Source: Acidovorax sp. Leaf160 (GTDB lineage: Bacteria > Pseudomonadota > Gammaproteobacteria > Burkholderiales > Burkholderiaceae_C). Taken from it: DNA of 64,000 bases. Where the stretch lies: assembly GCF_001424265.1 (NCBI RefSeq), contig NZ_LMOV01000012.1:537780-601779 (forward strand), in the 5' to 3' direction. Each line of letters starts with the position of its first letter. Positions within the stretch are counted from its first letter, which is position 1. Position numbers and translations under genes: made by a program. Positions 36,389-44,503 of this stretch are shown here, piece by piece. The notes beneath the pieces are model-generated. The model did not search any database and was not told where the DNA came from. It was given only the letters and a program-made list of their open reading frames with translations.

Positions 36389-39196
36389 ATGACCCTGCAC
36401 GCATACCATGGCGACCCGCAACTGCGCCAGCAGGTGATCGACCAACTGCAATCCCTGGAAAAGGCCGGCCGATGGGAGCACAGGCCCCTCTACTGGAACG
36501 GCGACGTCGGCAGCTTCGTCGGCAGCCTGCTGCGAGGCGATGACCTGGACCGCTGGGAAGCCGATTACGGCCTGCCGAAGTGGCTCGCCCTCACGATCGA
36601 TTCGATGGTCGCCGCCAATTCGACGCTCGGCGTCTCCTGGGGCATCCACCTGATGCAAGGCATTCAGCCCGGCATGGCGATGGACACGGTGGGTAGCCGC
36701 AGCCTGCTGGAACTGCTCAAGGGCAAGACCCTCGGGCTGAACGGCCTGGAGGCGGCAGCGGGTTTGTCCGAGGCGCTGGACGGCGTGGCCGCGCTGCATG
36801 CGGCACGTCTGGCGGGCCAGGACATCGACAACGCCAGCTGGCGCAAAGCCCGCCGCGAAGCGGTTGCGCAAACCAACGCCCAGACGCCCGAGTCCGTGGC
36901 CGCATCCGTGGGTACGTGCATCGAGTCCGCTGCCTGGGACCCGATGCAGTCCCGCAGCGCCGTGTCGGACACGCTGCGTGGCTGGATGAACGCGCACATC
37001 GCCGCGAACATGGCCCTCTATCCCTGGGGCAAGGCGGACGACGAAGAGATGAAGCAGTTGCTGGAAGCCCTCCATGCGGAAGACATGGTCGGCCGCGAGC
37101 CAGGGGCAACCGACTACACCAATGTCTTCCTGCTGCTGGAGCAAAAGCATCCCGAGAAAGCCAAGCGGCTGAGGGCTTTCTACCGGTACCAGAGGAGCCA
37201 GTACGGCAAGCAATGGCGCCGGGCAGCCGTGGCGATGCAGAGCATCCTGCATGCGGCCGACGGTGACGCGGCCGCAGCGCTCATCCCCCGCAAGCACCTG
37301 TTCGCCAACCCGGCACGCGCGGCCATGAGCATCAGCCCGGACGGCCAGTGGCTGGCCTGGCTGGCCGACGGCGATGGCGTGATGAACATCTGGGCCGCTC
37401 CCAGCAGCAACCCGCACGCGGCCCGGCAGATCACCCACGACACGCGGCGCGGCATCCAGAGCTTCAACTGGACCTACGTTCCGGGCATGCTGCTGTTCTC
37501 GCAGGATCGCGATGGCGACGAGAACTTCCAGCTCTTCGGCGCCGACCTCGCAGACGGTTCCCTGCGCGCCCTGACGCCCGCCGCGCCCGGCGTGCGCACC
37601 GGCGTGCAGAGCATCAGCCGGCAACGGCGCGAGGAGATCGCGATCGTCTCGAACGCGCGGGACGCACGCTTCTTCGACGTGCACGTGCTGCACCTGCGCA
37701 CCGGCGACATGCAGTGCGTGCAGCAAAACACGGGCTTCGCCGGCTTCCTGCTGGACGACCAGTACGAAGTGCGGCTGGCCGTGCGCAACACCCGGGACGG
37801 CGGCAGCGAATGGCTGCGGCGCGATGCAGCGGGAGCCTGGCAGCCCTGGCAGGTCTTCTCGGCAGAAGACGGGCGCAGCTCGGGCCCGTCCCACTTCGAC
37901 GTCGAGGGCCGCACGCTCTACGCCTACGACAGCCGCGGGCGCGACACCGCCGCGTTGGTCACGATCGACTGGGAAACGGGTGCTGCCACCGTGCTGGCCG
38001 AAGACCCGCGCGCCGACATCGGCGGCATGATCACCGACGCCGCGAGCTATCGACCCCTGGCCTACGGCGTGACCTACGAGCGCTTCAAGCTGCACGTGCT
38101 GGACGATGCCATCGCGCGGGACATCGAAACGCTCGACGGCCATGCCGGAGACGGCGAATGGCGCCTGACCTCGCGCACCGAAGACGACCAGCAATGGGTC
38201 GTCGCCCTGTCGTCCGACACCCGGCCGTCCTCCACGTGGCTGTACGACCGCAAGGCGAACGTGATGCGGCACCTGATGGATCTGCGGCCCGAACTCACCT
38301 GGGCTCCGCTCTCGCGGATGCAGCCGGTGGTCATCCCGGCGCGCGACGGCCTCTCGCTGGTGTCCTACCTCACGGTGCCCATGGGCTCCGAGGCGGGCGA
38401 CCTGCGCACGACCGCGCCGCTGCCGCTGGTGCTGCTGGTGCATGGCGGCCCCTGGTCGCGCGACGGCTTCGGCTTCAACTCCATGCACCAGTGGCTCGCC
38501 AACCGGGGTTACGCCGTGCTGAGCGTCAATTTCCGTGGCTCGACCGGCTTCGGCAAGCGCTTCGTCAACGCGGCGGACGGCGAATGGGGCCGCAAGATGG
38601 ACGAAGACCTGGAAGATGCGGTGGCCTGGGCCGTGGAACGCGGCGTCGCCGACCCCCAGCGCCTGGCCATCTTCGGGGCCAGCTACGGCGGCTATGCGGT
38701 TCTGTCGGCCCTCACGCGGTATCCATCGCGCTACGCCTGCGGCATCGACGTGGTGGGCCCGTCCAACCTGGAAACGCTGCTGGCTTCCATTCCTGCCTAC
38801 TGGGAGGCAGACCGCGTGCGCCAGCACCGTGCGATGGGTAACCCCGGCACCCCGGAGGGGCTGGCCCAGCTGCGCGACCGCTCTCCGCTGCACCGCGCCG
38901 CGCAGATCCGCGTTCCGCTGCTCATCGCCCAGGGCGCCAACGACCCGCGCGTGAAGCAGGCGGAATCCGAGCAGATGGTCGCCGCCCTGCGGCAGAGCGG
39001 CATCGCGGTGACGTATGCGCTTTACACGGACGAAGGCCACGGCTTCGTGCGGGAGGCCAACCGCATGTCGTTCAACGCGCTGTGCGAAGACTTCCTGGCC
39101 CGGCATCTGGGAGGACGCGCCGAGCCCTGGTCGGGCACGGACTATCCGGGCCACTCGCTGCAACTGGCGGAACACGCCGCACGCCAGGTCGCATGA
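36389..39196 (+). CDS. S9 (prolyl oligopeptidase-type) peptidase with large unfamiliar N-terminal domain
   Basis: A 935-residue protein. The C-terminal 270 residues are an alpha/beta-hydrolase of S9 type with an intact triad: Ser765 in FGASYGGYA, Asp852 in GANDPRV and His884 in DEGHGFVRE, and an HGGP oxyanion segment. A beta-propeller region (about 305-620) precedes it (SISPDGQWLAWLADGDGV, LFSQDRDGDENFQLFG). The first 300 residues are mostly helical, with many Trp/Tyr in HRPLYWNGDVGSFVGSLLRG and WLALTIDSMVAANS, and match no domain I know; ordinary S9 enzymes lack them. There is no signal peptide, so it acts in the cytoplasm. It lies one base after thioredoxin and overlaps the next gene by 4 bases. 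Confidence 0.87.
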   Translation: MTLHAYHGDPQLRQQVIDQLQSLEKAGRWEHRPLYWNGDVGSFVGSLLRGDDLDRWEADYGLPKWLALTIDSMVAANSTLGVSWGIHLMQGIQPGMAMDTVGSRSLLELLKGKTLGLNGLEAAAGLSEALDGVAALHAARLAGQDIDNASWRKARREAVAQTNAQTPESVAASVGTCIESAAWDPMQSRSAVSDTLRGWMNAHIAANMALYPWGKADDEEMKQLLEALHAEDMVGREPGATDYTNVFLLLEQKHPEKAKRLRAFYRYQRSQYGKQWRRAAVAMQSILHAADGDAAAALIPRKHLFANPARAAMSISPDGQWLAWLADGDGVMNIWAAPSSNPHAARQITHDTRRGIQSFNWTYVPGMLLFSQDRDGDENFQLFGADLADGSLRALTPAAPGVRTGVQSISRQRREEIAIVSNARDARFFDVHVLHLRTGDMQCVQQNTGFAGFLLDDQYEVRLAVRNTRDGGSEWLRRDAAGAWQPWQVFSAEDGRSSGPSHFDVEGRTLYAYDSRGRDTAALVTIDWETGAATVLAEDPRADIGGMITDAASYRPLAYGVTYERFKLHVLDDAIARDIETLDGHAGDGEWRLTSRTEDDQQWVVALSSDTRPSSTWLYDRKANVMRHLMDLRPELTWAPLSRMQPVVIPARDGLSLVSYLTVPMGSEAGDLRTTAPLPLVLLVHGGPWSRDGFGFNSMHQWLANRGYAVLSVNFRGSTGFGKRFVNAADGEWGRKMDEDLEDAVAWAVERGVADPQRLAIFGASYGGYAVLSALTRYPSRYACGIDVVGPSNLETLLASIPAYWEADRVRQHRAMGNPGTPEGLAQLRDRSPLHRAAQIRVPLLIAQGANDPRVKQAESEQMVAALRQSGIAVTYALYTDEGHGFVREANRMSFNALCEDFLARHLGGRAEPWSGTDYPGHSLQLAEHAARQVA

Positions 39197-40356
39197 TGGA
39201 CGCCGCCGCTTTGCCCCTGCAAGCCCCCCTGCCCGGCAGCCAACGCACCCGGCAGCGCGCCTGGGAGGCCGAGTGCATTGCCCGGATCGAGGCGGACTTC
39301 AGCCGCTCGGCCGACACGCACCTGATTCCGGTGCCGCTGCCCGGCTACCCGGGCATCGACGCGTACTTCAAGGACGAATCGAGCCACCCGACCGGCAGCC
39401 TGAAGCACCGCCTCGCGCGGTCGCTGTTCCTTTATGCGCTTTCCAACGGCTGGCTGCGCGAGGGCGCGCCGGTGATCGAGGCATCCAGCGGATCGACGGC
39501 AGTGTCGGAGGCGTACTTCGCGCGCCTGCTAGGGCTGCCGTTCATCGCCGTCGTGCCGGCCTCCACGTCGCCCGAGAAGATCGCGGCGATCGAATTCCAC
39601 GGCGGGCGCTGCCATCTCGTGCAGCGGGCCTGCGACCTGCACGCGGCGTCGCTCGTGCTGGCGCGGGAGAGCGGCGGCCATTTCATGGACCAGTTCGTCT
39701 ACGCCGAGCGGGCCACGGACTGGCGCGCCAACAACAACATCGCCGAATCCATCTTCCGCCAGATGCAGCGGGAGCCCCATCCCGTGCCCGAGTGGATCGT
39801 GTGCAGCCCCGGCACCGGCGGCACCTCCTCCACGCTGGGCCGGTACGTGCGCTACCGGCAGCATCCCACCCGCATCCTCTGCGCAGATCCGGAGACGTCG
39901 GTGTTCTTCGACTACTACGCCGGCGTGCAGCGCGGCCAGGCCGATCTGACGATGACCGAAGCCCAGGGCTCGCGCATCGAAGGCATCGGCCGCCCGCAGG
40001 TCGAGCGCAGCTTCATCGCCCACTGCGTCGATGCCATGGTCAAGGTGCCCGATGCCTTGTCGCTGGCGGCCATGCGGCACGTTTCGCAGGTGCTGGGCCG
40101 GCGCGTAGGCGGCTCCACCGGCACCAATTTCATCGGCCTGCTGTACGCGGCCCAGCAGATGGCTGCCGAGGGCCGTACCGGCTCGATCGTTTCGATCCTC
40201 TGCGACAGCGGCGAGCGCTATGCCCGCAGCTACTACGACAGCGGCTGGTACGAGCGCAGCGGCATCGACATCGCCACGGCGGACCGGCAGTTGCGTTCCT
40301 TCCTGGGCGGCGCGCCGGTCGCGGCGGCGCTGCGCCGCGCCGCAGCGGCTGCATGA
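39193..40356 (+). CDS. PLP-dependent cysteine synthase-fold enzyme, Cds1-like L-cysteine desulfhydrase
   Basis: A 387-residue fold-type II PLP enzyme. The Schiff-base Lys is in DESSHPTGSLKHRLARSLFL; EASSGSTAVSEAYFARLLGL binds substrate; SPGTGGTSSTLGRY is the phosphate loop; GGSTGTNF and ILCDSGERY follow. The SSGSTAVSEAYFAR form is typical of the Cds1 group (fungal Cds1, mycobacterial Rv3684), reported to split L-cysteine into pyruvate, ammonia and sulfide, rather than CysK/CysM. It overlaps the S9 peptidase stop by ATGA. A role in breaking down cysteine set free from an imported peptide is inferred; cysteine synthase activity remains possible. Confidence 0.8.
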   Translation: MMDAAALPLQAPLPGSQRTRQRAWEAECIARIEADFSRSADTHLIPVPLPGYPGIDAYFKDESSHPTGSLKHRLARSLFLYALSNGWLREGAPVIEASSGSTAVSEAYFARLLGLPFIAVVPASTSPEKIAAIEFHGGRCHLVQRACDLHAASLVLARESGGHFMDQFVYAERATDWRANNNIAESIFRQMQREPHPVPEWIVCSPGTGGTSSTLGRYVRYRQHPTRILCADPETSVFFDYYAGVQRGQADLTMTEAQGSRIEGIGRPQVERSFIAHCVDAMVKVPDALSLAAMRHVSQVLGRRVGGSTGTNFIGLLYAAQQMAAEGRTGSIVSILCDSGERYARSYYDSGWYERSGIDIATADRQLRSFLGGAPVAAALRRAAAAA

Positions 40357-40429
40357 CCGATCCCGGCAGCATCGTCATCTTCGCAAAGCCACGAGCGTCC
40401 CTAGACACCGCACAGCAAGGCCGGACACC

Positions 40430-41161
40430 ATGAACAGAAAGCCCCCGAAGAAAGAACTGCGCGACCGAGTGCCAGGTCTGGCGGCCGTCGTCGCCCTGCA
40501 CCTAGGCCTGGCCTACGTGCTGGTGACCAGCACCGACCTGCTACCCAAGAAAGAGCCGGAAAAGGATGCGCTGCTGGTGACGCTGATGGCCGAAAAGCGC
40601 GCGGAGCCGCTCATCCAGGCACCGCCGCCGGCACCGACGCCCCCACCGCCACCCACGCCCAAGCCCCCGCCGCCAGCGCCGACGCCACCGCCTCCTGCGC
40701 CCAAGCCGCCGCCCCGGCCTGCGCCGGAGCCCAGGCCGGCCCCGGTGGTGCCGCCAGCTCCGCCCGTGCCACCCGCACCGGCAGAGCCTCCCGCACCCGC
40801 GCCAGCGCCCGTGCCTGCACCGGCGCCTGCCCCCGTGGCCGCGCCAGTTGCCCCGGCCCCCGCACCGGCACCAGCAGCGGCTCTGCCCGTGATGGCTTCG
40901 GTCGAACTGGTCTGCTCCAACTACGCCGCCGTCCGCGATGCGGTCGGCTATCCGTCGCGCGCACGCCGCCAGGGCCTGGAAGGCACGGTGGTGGCCGAAT
41001 TCAACGTGTCGCCCAGCGGTTCGGTGCAGGACCTGCGCATCGCCAGCTCCAGCTCGGAAATCTTCAACGGGCCGGTGCTGGAAGCCATGCGCGATCTGCG
41101 CTGCGCCGGCCAGGGCCAGCCCGTGCGGGTGCGCGTTCCATTCAGTTTCCGCCTGAACTAG
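40430..41161 (+). CDS. TonB-family energy transducer (dedicated)
   Basis: A 243-residue protein. It has a short basic cytoplasmic start (MNRKPPKKEL), one membrane anchor at about 14-32 (LAAVVALHLGLAYVLV), and a Pro/Ala-rich periplasmic spacer at about 60-155 built of PPPAP, KPPPPAP and PAPAP units. The TonB C-terminal domain at about 165-243 shows YPSRARRQGLEGTVVAEFNVSPSGSV and RVRVPFSFRLN. It spans the periplasm to energise an outer-membrane receptor. The ExbB and two ExbD genes follow. Start ATG 40430 is chosen because residues before it lack membrane character. Confidence 0.9.
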   Translation: MNRKPPKKELRDRVPGLAAVVALHLGLAYVLVTSTDLLPKKEPEKDALLVTLMAEKRAEPLIQAPPPAPTPPPPPTPKPPPPAPTPPPPAPKPPPRPAPEPRPAPVVPPAPPVPPAPAEPPAPAPAPVPAPAPAPVAAPVAPAPAPAPAAALPVMASVELVCSNYAAVRDAVGYPSRARRQGLEGTVVAEFNVSPSGSVQDLRIASSSSEIFNGPVLEAMRDLRCAGQGQPVRVRVPFSFRLN

Positions 41162-41219
41162 CCCTGCCCCGCACATTCCTTCGTCCACCCGTTTCCCGCA
41201 CAGACCACCGGAGAGCACC

Positions 41220-42125
41220 ATGTCCCAACGCCCGTTCCACACCACGTTCCTGCGCGGCCTCGTCGCCGCTCCGCTCGTCGCCCTGTCGCTGCTGGCAGCC
41301 CCGCTGGGCGCCGTCGCACAGACTTCGGCAGCGACCAGCCCTCCCGCAGCAGCAGCGCAGAGCGCACAGCCCGGCGGAGATGCCTCCGCTGCCAGCGCTG
41401 TGCCCTCACCCGCCGCCGCCACGGCGCAAGCCGCCCCGCGCAAGGCCAGCGAAGACAACCCCTATGGCTTCAAGGCGATGTGGGAGCACGGTGACATGGT
41501 GTCCCGCGGCACCCTGTTCATCCTGCTGATCATGTCTGCCACCAGCTGGTACGTGATCGTCTCCAAGCTGCTGGAGCAGCGCCGCGTGCACCGCCACGCC
41601 CAGCTGGTGCAGCTCGACTTCTGGCGCCAGAGCGACCTGCGCGGCGCCGCCAAGGCCCTGCCTGATGCCAGCGTGTTCCGCTACGTGGCCGAGTCCGGCC
41701 TCGTCGCCCAGCAGCAATACGAAGGCCCGCTCACCCAGCAGGTGGACCGCAACAGCTGGCTGAGCCAGTCGATCATGCAGGCCATCGACGCGATCGGAGA
41801 GCGGCTCCAGAGCGGGCTGGCAGTGCTGGCCACCGTCGGCTCGACGGCACCGTTCGTGGGCCTCTTCGGCACCGTGTGGGGCATCTATCACGCGCTCACG
41901 GCCATCGGCCTGGCCGGCCAGGCCAGCATCGACAAGGTGGCCGGCCCCGTGGGCGAGGCGCTCATCATGACCGCCATCGGCCTGGCCGCCGCCGTGCCTG
42001 CCGTGCTGGGCTACAACTGGCTGGTGCGCCGCAACAAGGCGGCTCTGGACGAGGTGCGCGACTTCGGCACGCATCTGCACACGGCCCTGCTCGGCGGCAA
42101 GCCCGCCATCACGCTGGAGGCCTGA
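41220..42125 (+). CDS. exbB: ExbB-type proton channel protein with exported N-terminal extension
   Basis: A 301-residue MotA/TolQ/ExbB protein. A signal-like helix (LVAAPLVALSLLAAPLGAVA) and an Ala/Ser/Pro-rich extension precede three membrane helices: TLFILLIMSATSWYVIVSKL near 95-115, AVLATVGSTAPFVGLFGTVWGIYHA, and ALIMTAIGLAAAVPAVLGYNWL. The GSTAPFVGLFGTVWGI signature is complete. With ExbD it converts proton flow into movement of TonB. Start is ATG 41220, 58 bp after tonB; it ends two bases before the first exbD. Confidence 0.92.
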   Translation: MSQRPFHTTFLRGLVAAPLVALSLLAAPLGAVAQTSAATSPPAAAAQSAQPGGDASAASAVPSPAAATAQAAPRKASEDNPYGFKAMWEHGDMVSRGTLFILLIMSATSWYVIVSKLLEQRRVHRHAQLVQLDFWRQSDLRGAAKALPDASVFRYVAESGLVAQQQYEGPLTQQVDRNSWLSQSIMQAIDAIGERLQSGLAVLATVGSTAPFVGLFGTVWGIYHALTAIGLAGQASIDKVAGPVGEALIMTAIGLAAAVPAVLGYNWLVRRNKAALDEVRDFGTHLHTALLGGKPAITLEA

Positions 42126-42127
42126 CC

Positions 42128-42547
42128 ATGGCGATGAACGTCGGCCAGGACGACGGCGATCCGCTGGTCTCATCCATCAACACCACGCCGCTGGTGGATG
42201 TGATGCTGGTGCTGCTGATCATCTTTCTGATCACCATCCCCGTGGCCACGCACACGGTTCCGGTCGCCCTGCCCAAGGAGACCAACGACCCGCGGCAGGC
42301 GAAGGTGGACGACATCAACCTGTCGGTCACCCGCGACGGAACCATCTACTGGAACGCGTCGCCCATCAGCCCGCAGACGCTGCAGCAGCGCCTCTCCGAC
42401 GCCGCCTCGCGCAAGCCCCAGCCCATGGTGCAGGTCTATGGCGACGCCTCGGCCACCTATCTTCCGGTGGGCCGCATCGTGCGGGCGGCGCAGGACGCCG
42501 GCATCCAAAAGCTCGGCTTCGTGACAGAGCCGGTCCACAACCCCTGA
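42128..42547 (+). CDS. exbD: ExbD protein, first copy
   Basis: A 139-residue protein with a single membrane helix (LVDVMLVLLIIFLITIPVA) that holds the proton-carrying Asp in INTTPLVDVML. The periplasmic domain is typical of ExbD/TolR (VALPKETNDPRQAKVDDINLS, YLPVGRIVRAAQDAGIQKLGFV). It lies between exbB and a second, different exbD. A pair of ExbDs is found in some TonB systems, for example in Xanthomonas, where the second copy is needed for selected receptors or functions. Confidence 0.92.
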   Translation: MAMNVGQDDGDPLVSSINTTPLVDVMLVLLIIFLITIPVATHTVPVALPKETNDPRQAKVDDINLSVTRDGTIYWNASPISPQTLQQRLSDAASRKPQPMVQVYGDASATYLPVGRIVRAAQDAGIQKLGFVTEPVHNP

Positions 42548-42560
42548 ACGGAGAACCGCC

Positions 42561-42986
42561 ATGGCATTGCCGAGACGGGGCAAAAAGCAAGACGCCGCCC
42601 TGATGATGGAGATCAACACCACGCCGCTGATCGACGTGATGCTGGTGCTGCTCATCATGCTGATCATCACCATCCCGATGCAGCTGCACACGGTCGAGCT
42701 GGATCTGCCCGTGCCCGCCGACAGCCCGCCGCCGCCGCCCAAGGAGCCGCGCATCGTGAGCATCGGTATCGGCCCACAGACCGCCATCCAGTGGAACGGC
42801 CAGACCATCGATCTGACCGTGCTCAATGAGCGGCTCGCCGCCGCGGCTATCCAGCCCGACCAGCCCGAACTGCATGTGCGCCCCGACGCGCTGGCCAGCT
42901 ACTCCACCGTGGTGCATGTGATGGCTTCCATCAAGCAGCGTGGGCTGACCAAGGTCGGGCTGACCGGCCAGGAACAGTTCAACTGA
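42561..42986 (+). CDS. exbD: ExbD protein, second copy
   Basis: A 141-residue ExbD/TolR protein, only partly similar to the copy 13 bp upstream. It keeps INTTPLIDVMLVLLIMLIIT with the critical Asp, then a proline run in PADSPPPPPKEPR and the periplasmic YSTVVHVMASIKQRGLTKVGL end. It completes a tonB-exbB-exbD-exbD set on one strand. Separate conservation suggests an old duplication with divided roles rather than a recent copy. Confidence 0.92.
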   Translation: MALPRRGKKQDAALMMEINTTPLIDVMLVLLIMLIITIPMQLHTVELDLPVPADSPPPPPKEPRIVSIGIGPQTAIQWNGQTIDLTVLNERLAAAAIQPDQPELHVRPDALASYSTVVHVMASIKQRGLTKVGLTGQEQFN

Positions 42987-43024
42987 CCGTTGAAAAAGAC
43001 AAGCACAAGCAAAGCATCTCTTCC

Positions 43025-44503
43025 ATGAAATTCCAACTGCAAACTTTTGCCAACCCTGCCCGGCTGCTGGAAGCCGATTGCGACTGCCTGGTGGTGGGCT
43101 TCGGCGGCCAGAAGCTCAAGGGCCTGGCCAAGGCCATCGACCAGGCCACCGGCGGCCTGCTGGCACGGCTGCGCGGCGAGGGCGAAATCACCGGCAAGGC
43201 GGGCCAGACCCTGCTGCTGCAGGCCGTGTCCGGCCTGAAGGCACGTCGCCTGCTGCTGGTGGGCACCGAGCCGCCCGCCACCGGCTCCGGCCCCGATGCC
43301 GCAGCCCTGGCGCGCGCCGCCGCCAAGGCCCTGGCCGCCACCCGCGCCGCGCACGTGATCTGGGCGCTGGGCGAGGATGAAGGCGCCTGGACACACGCCC
43401 TGCTGGAGATGCAGCAGGCCGACTACCGCTTCGACGCCTATCGCACGGGCGAGCAGCCCCCGGCCCCGCCCGAGCGCACGCTGAGCTTTGCCACGGCGGA
43501 CGACAAGCGCCACGGCGCCATGCACGCCCGCCTGGCGCAGGCGCAGGCCATCGCCCATGGCGTGGCGCTGACGCGCGATCTGGGCAACACGCCGCCCAAC
43601 ATCTGCACCCCCGCCTATCTGGCCGACGTGGCCGGCACGCTGGCCAAGGACTGGGGCCTGGAAGTGGAAGTCCACGACCGCGCCGGCATCGAGGCGCTGG
43701 GCATGCAGTCGTTCCTCGCCGTGTCCCAGGGCTCGACGCAGGAGCCGCGCCTGATCGTTCTGCGCTACCAGGGCGACAAGGCCAAACGCGCGCCGGTGGC
43801 GCTGGTCGGCAAGGGCGTGACCTTCGACTCGGGCGGCATCTCCATCAAGCCCGCCGAGGCCATGGACGAGATGAAGTACGACATGTGCGGCGCCGCCAGC
43901 GTGCTGGGCACGCTGCGCGCCTGCGCCGAGATGCGCCTGAAGATCAACCTGGTGGGTGTCATCGTGGCTTGCGAGAACATGCCCGCAGGCAACGCCCTCA
44001 AGCCGGGCGACGTGGTCCGGTCGCTGAGCGGGACCACCATCGAAGTGCTGAACACCGACGCCGAAGGCCGCCTGATCCTCTGCGACGCACTCACCTACGC
44101 CCAGCAGCGCTTCCAGCCCGATGAAACCATCGACATCGCCACGCTCACCGGCGCCTGCGTGATCGCGCTGGGACATGTGCGCAGCGGGCTCTACGCCAAC
44201 GACGACGGGCTGGGCCAGGCGCTGCTGGCGGCGGGCGACAAGGTCTCCGACCCGGCCTGGCGCATGCCGCTGGATGCGGCCTATCACGAGTCGATCAAGT
44301 CGCGCGTGGCAGACCTGGCCAATATCGGCGGGCGTGCGGGCGGCAGCGTGACGGCGGCCTGCTTCCTTTCGCGCTTCGTGCAAGGCCGCTGGGCGCACCT
44401 GGACGTCGCCGGCACCGCCTGGAAAAGCGGTGCCGACAAGGGCGGCACGGGCCGCCCGGTGCCCCTGCTGGCGCAATACCTCATCGACCGCGCCGCATCG
44501 TGA
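43025..44503 (+). CDS. pepA: Leucyl/cysteinylglycine aminopeptidase PepA (M17)
   Basis: A 492-residue M17 metallopeptidase. The two-metal site is visible in VGKGVTFDSGGISIKPAEAM and VLNTDAEGRLILCDAL (the NTDAEGRL signature), with the bicarbonate-binding Arg in the latter. It removes N-terminal residues from peptides and, in bacteria, PepA is known to split Cys-Gly. The N-terminal domain (1-170) is normal. It starts 38 bp after the second exbD and overlaps the aminopeptidase P gene by GTGA, so it may share a transcript with the import block or have its own promoter in that short gap. Confidence 0.93.
   Translation: MKFQLQTFANPARLLEADCDCLVVGFGGQKLKGLAKAIDQATGGLLARLRGEGEITGKAGQTLLLQAVSGLKARRLLLVGTEPPATGSGPDAAALARAAAKALAATRAAHVIWALGEDEGAWTHALLEMQQADYRFDAYRTGEQPPAPPERTLSFATADDKRHGAMHARLAQAQAIAHGVALTRDLGNTPPNICTPAYLADVAGTLAKDWGLEVEVHDRAGIEALGMQSFLAVSQGSTQEPRLIVLRYQGDKAKRAPVALVGKGVTFDSGGISIKPAEAMDEMKYDMCGAASVLGTLRACAEMRLKINLVGVIVACENMPAGNALKPGDVVRSLSGTTIEVLNTDAEGRLILCDALTYAQQRFQPDETIDIATLTGACVIALGHVRSGLYANDDGLGQALLAAGDKVSDPAWRMPLDAAYHESIKSRVADLANIGGRAGGSVTAACFLSRFVQGRWAHLDVAGTAWKSGADKGGTGRPVPLLAQYLIDRAAS

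Noticed and set aside
36362-39175. A 937-residue open frame antisense to the S9 peptidase
   Set aside because: Shadow of a gene with an intact catalytic triad; the product is low in Lys and lacks any motif.
40620-40890. Proline-codon repeats in tonB as a tandem repeat array
   Set aside because: They encode the normal Pro/Ala spacer of TonB and are not a perfect DNA repeat.
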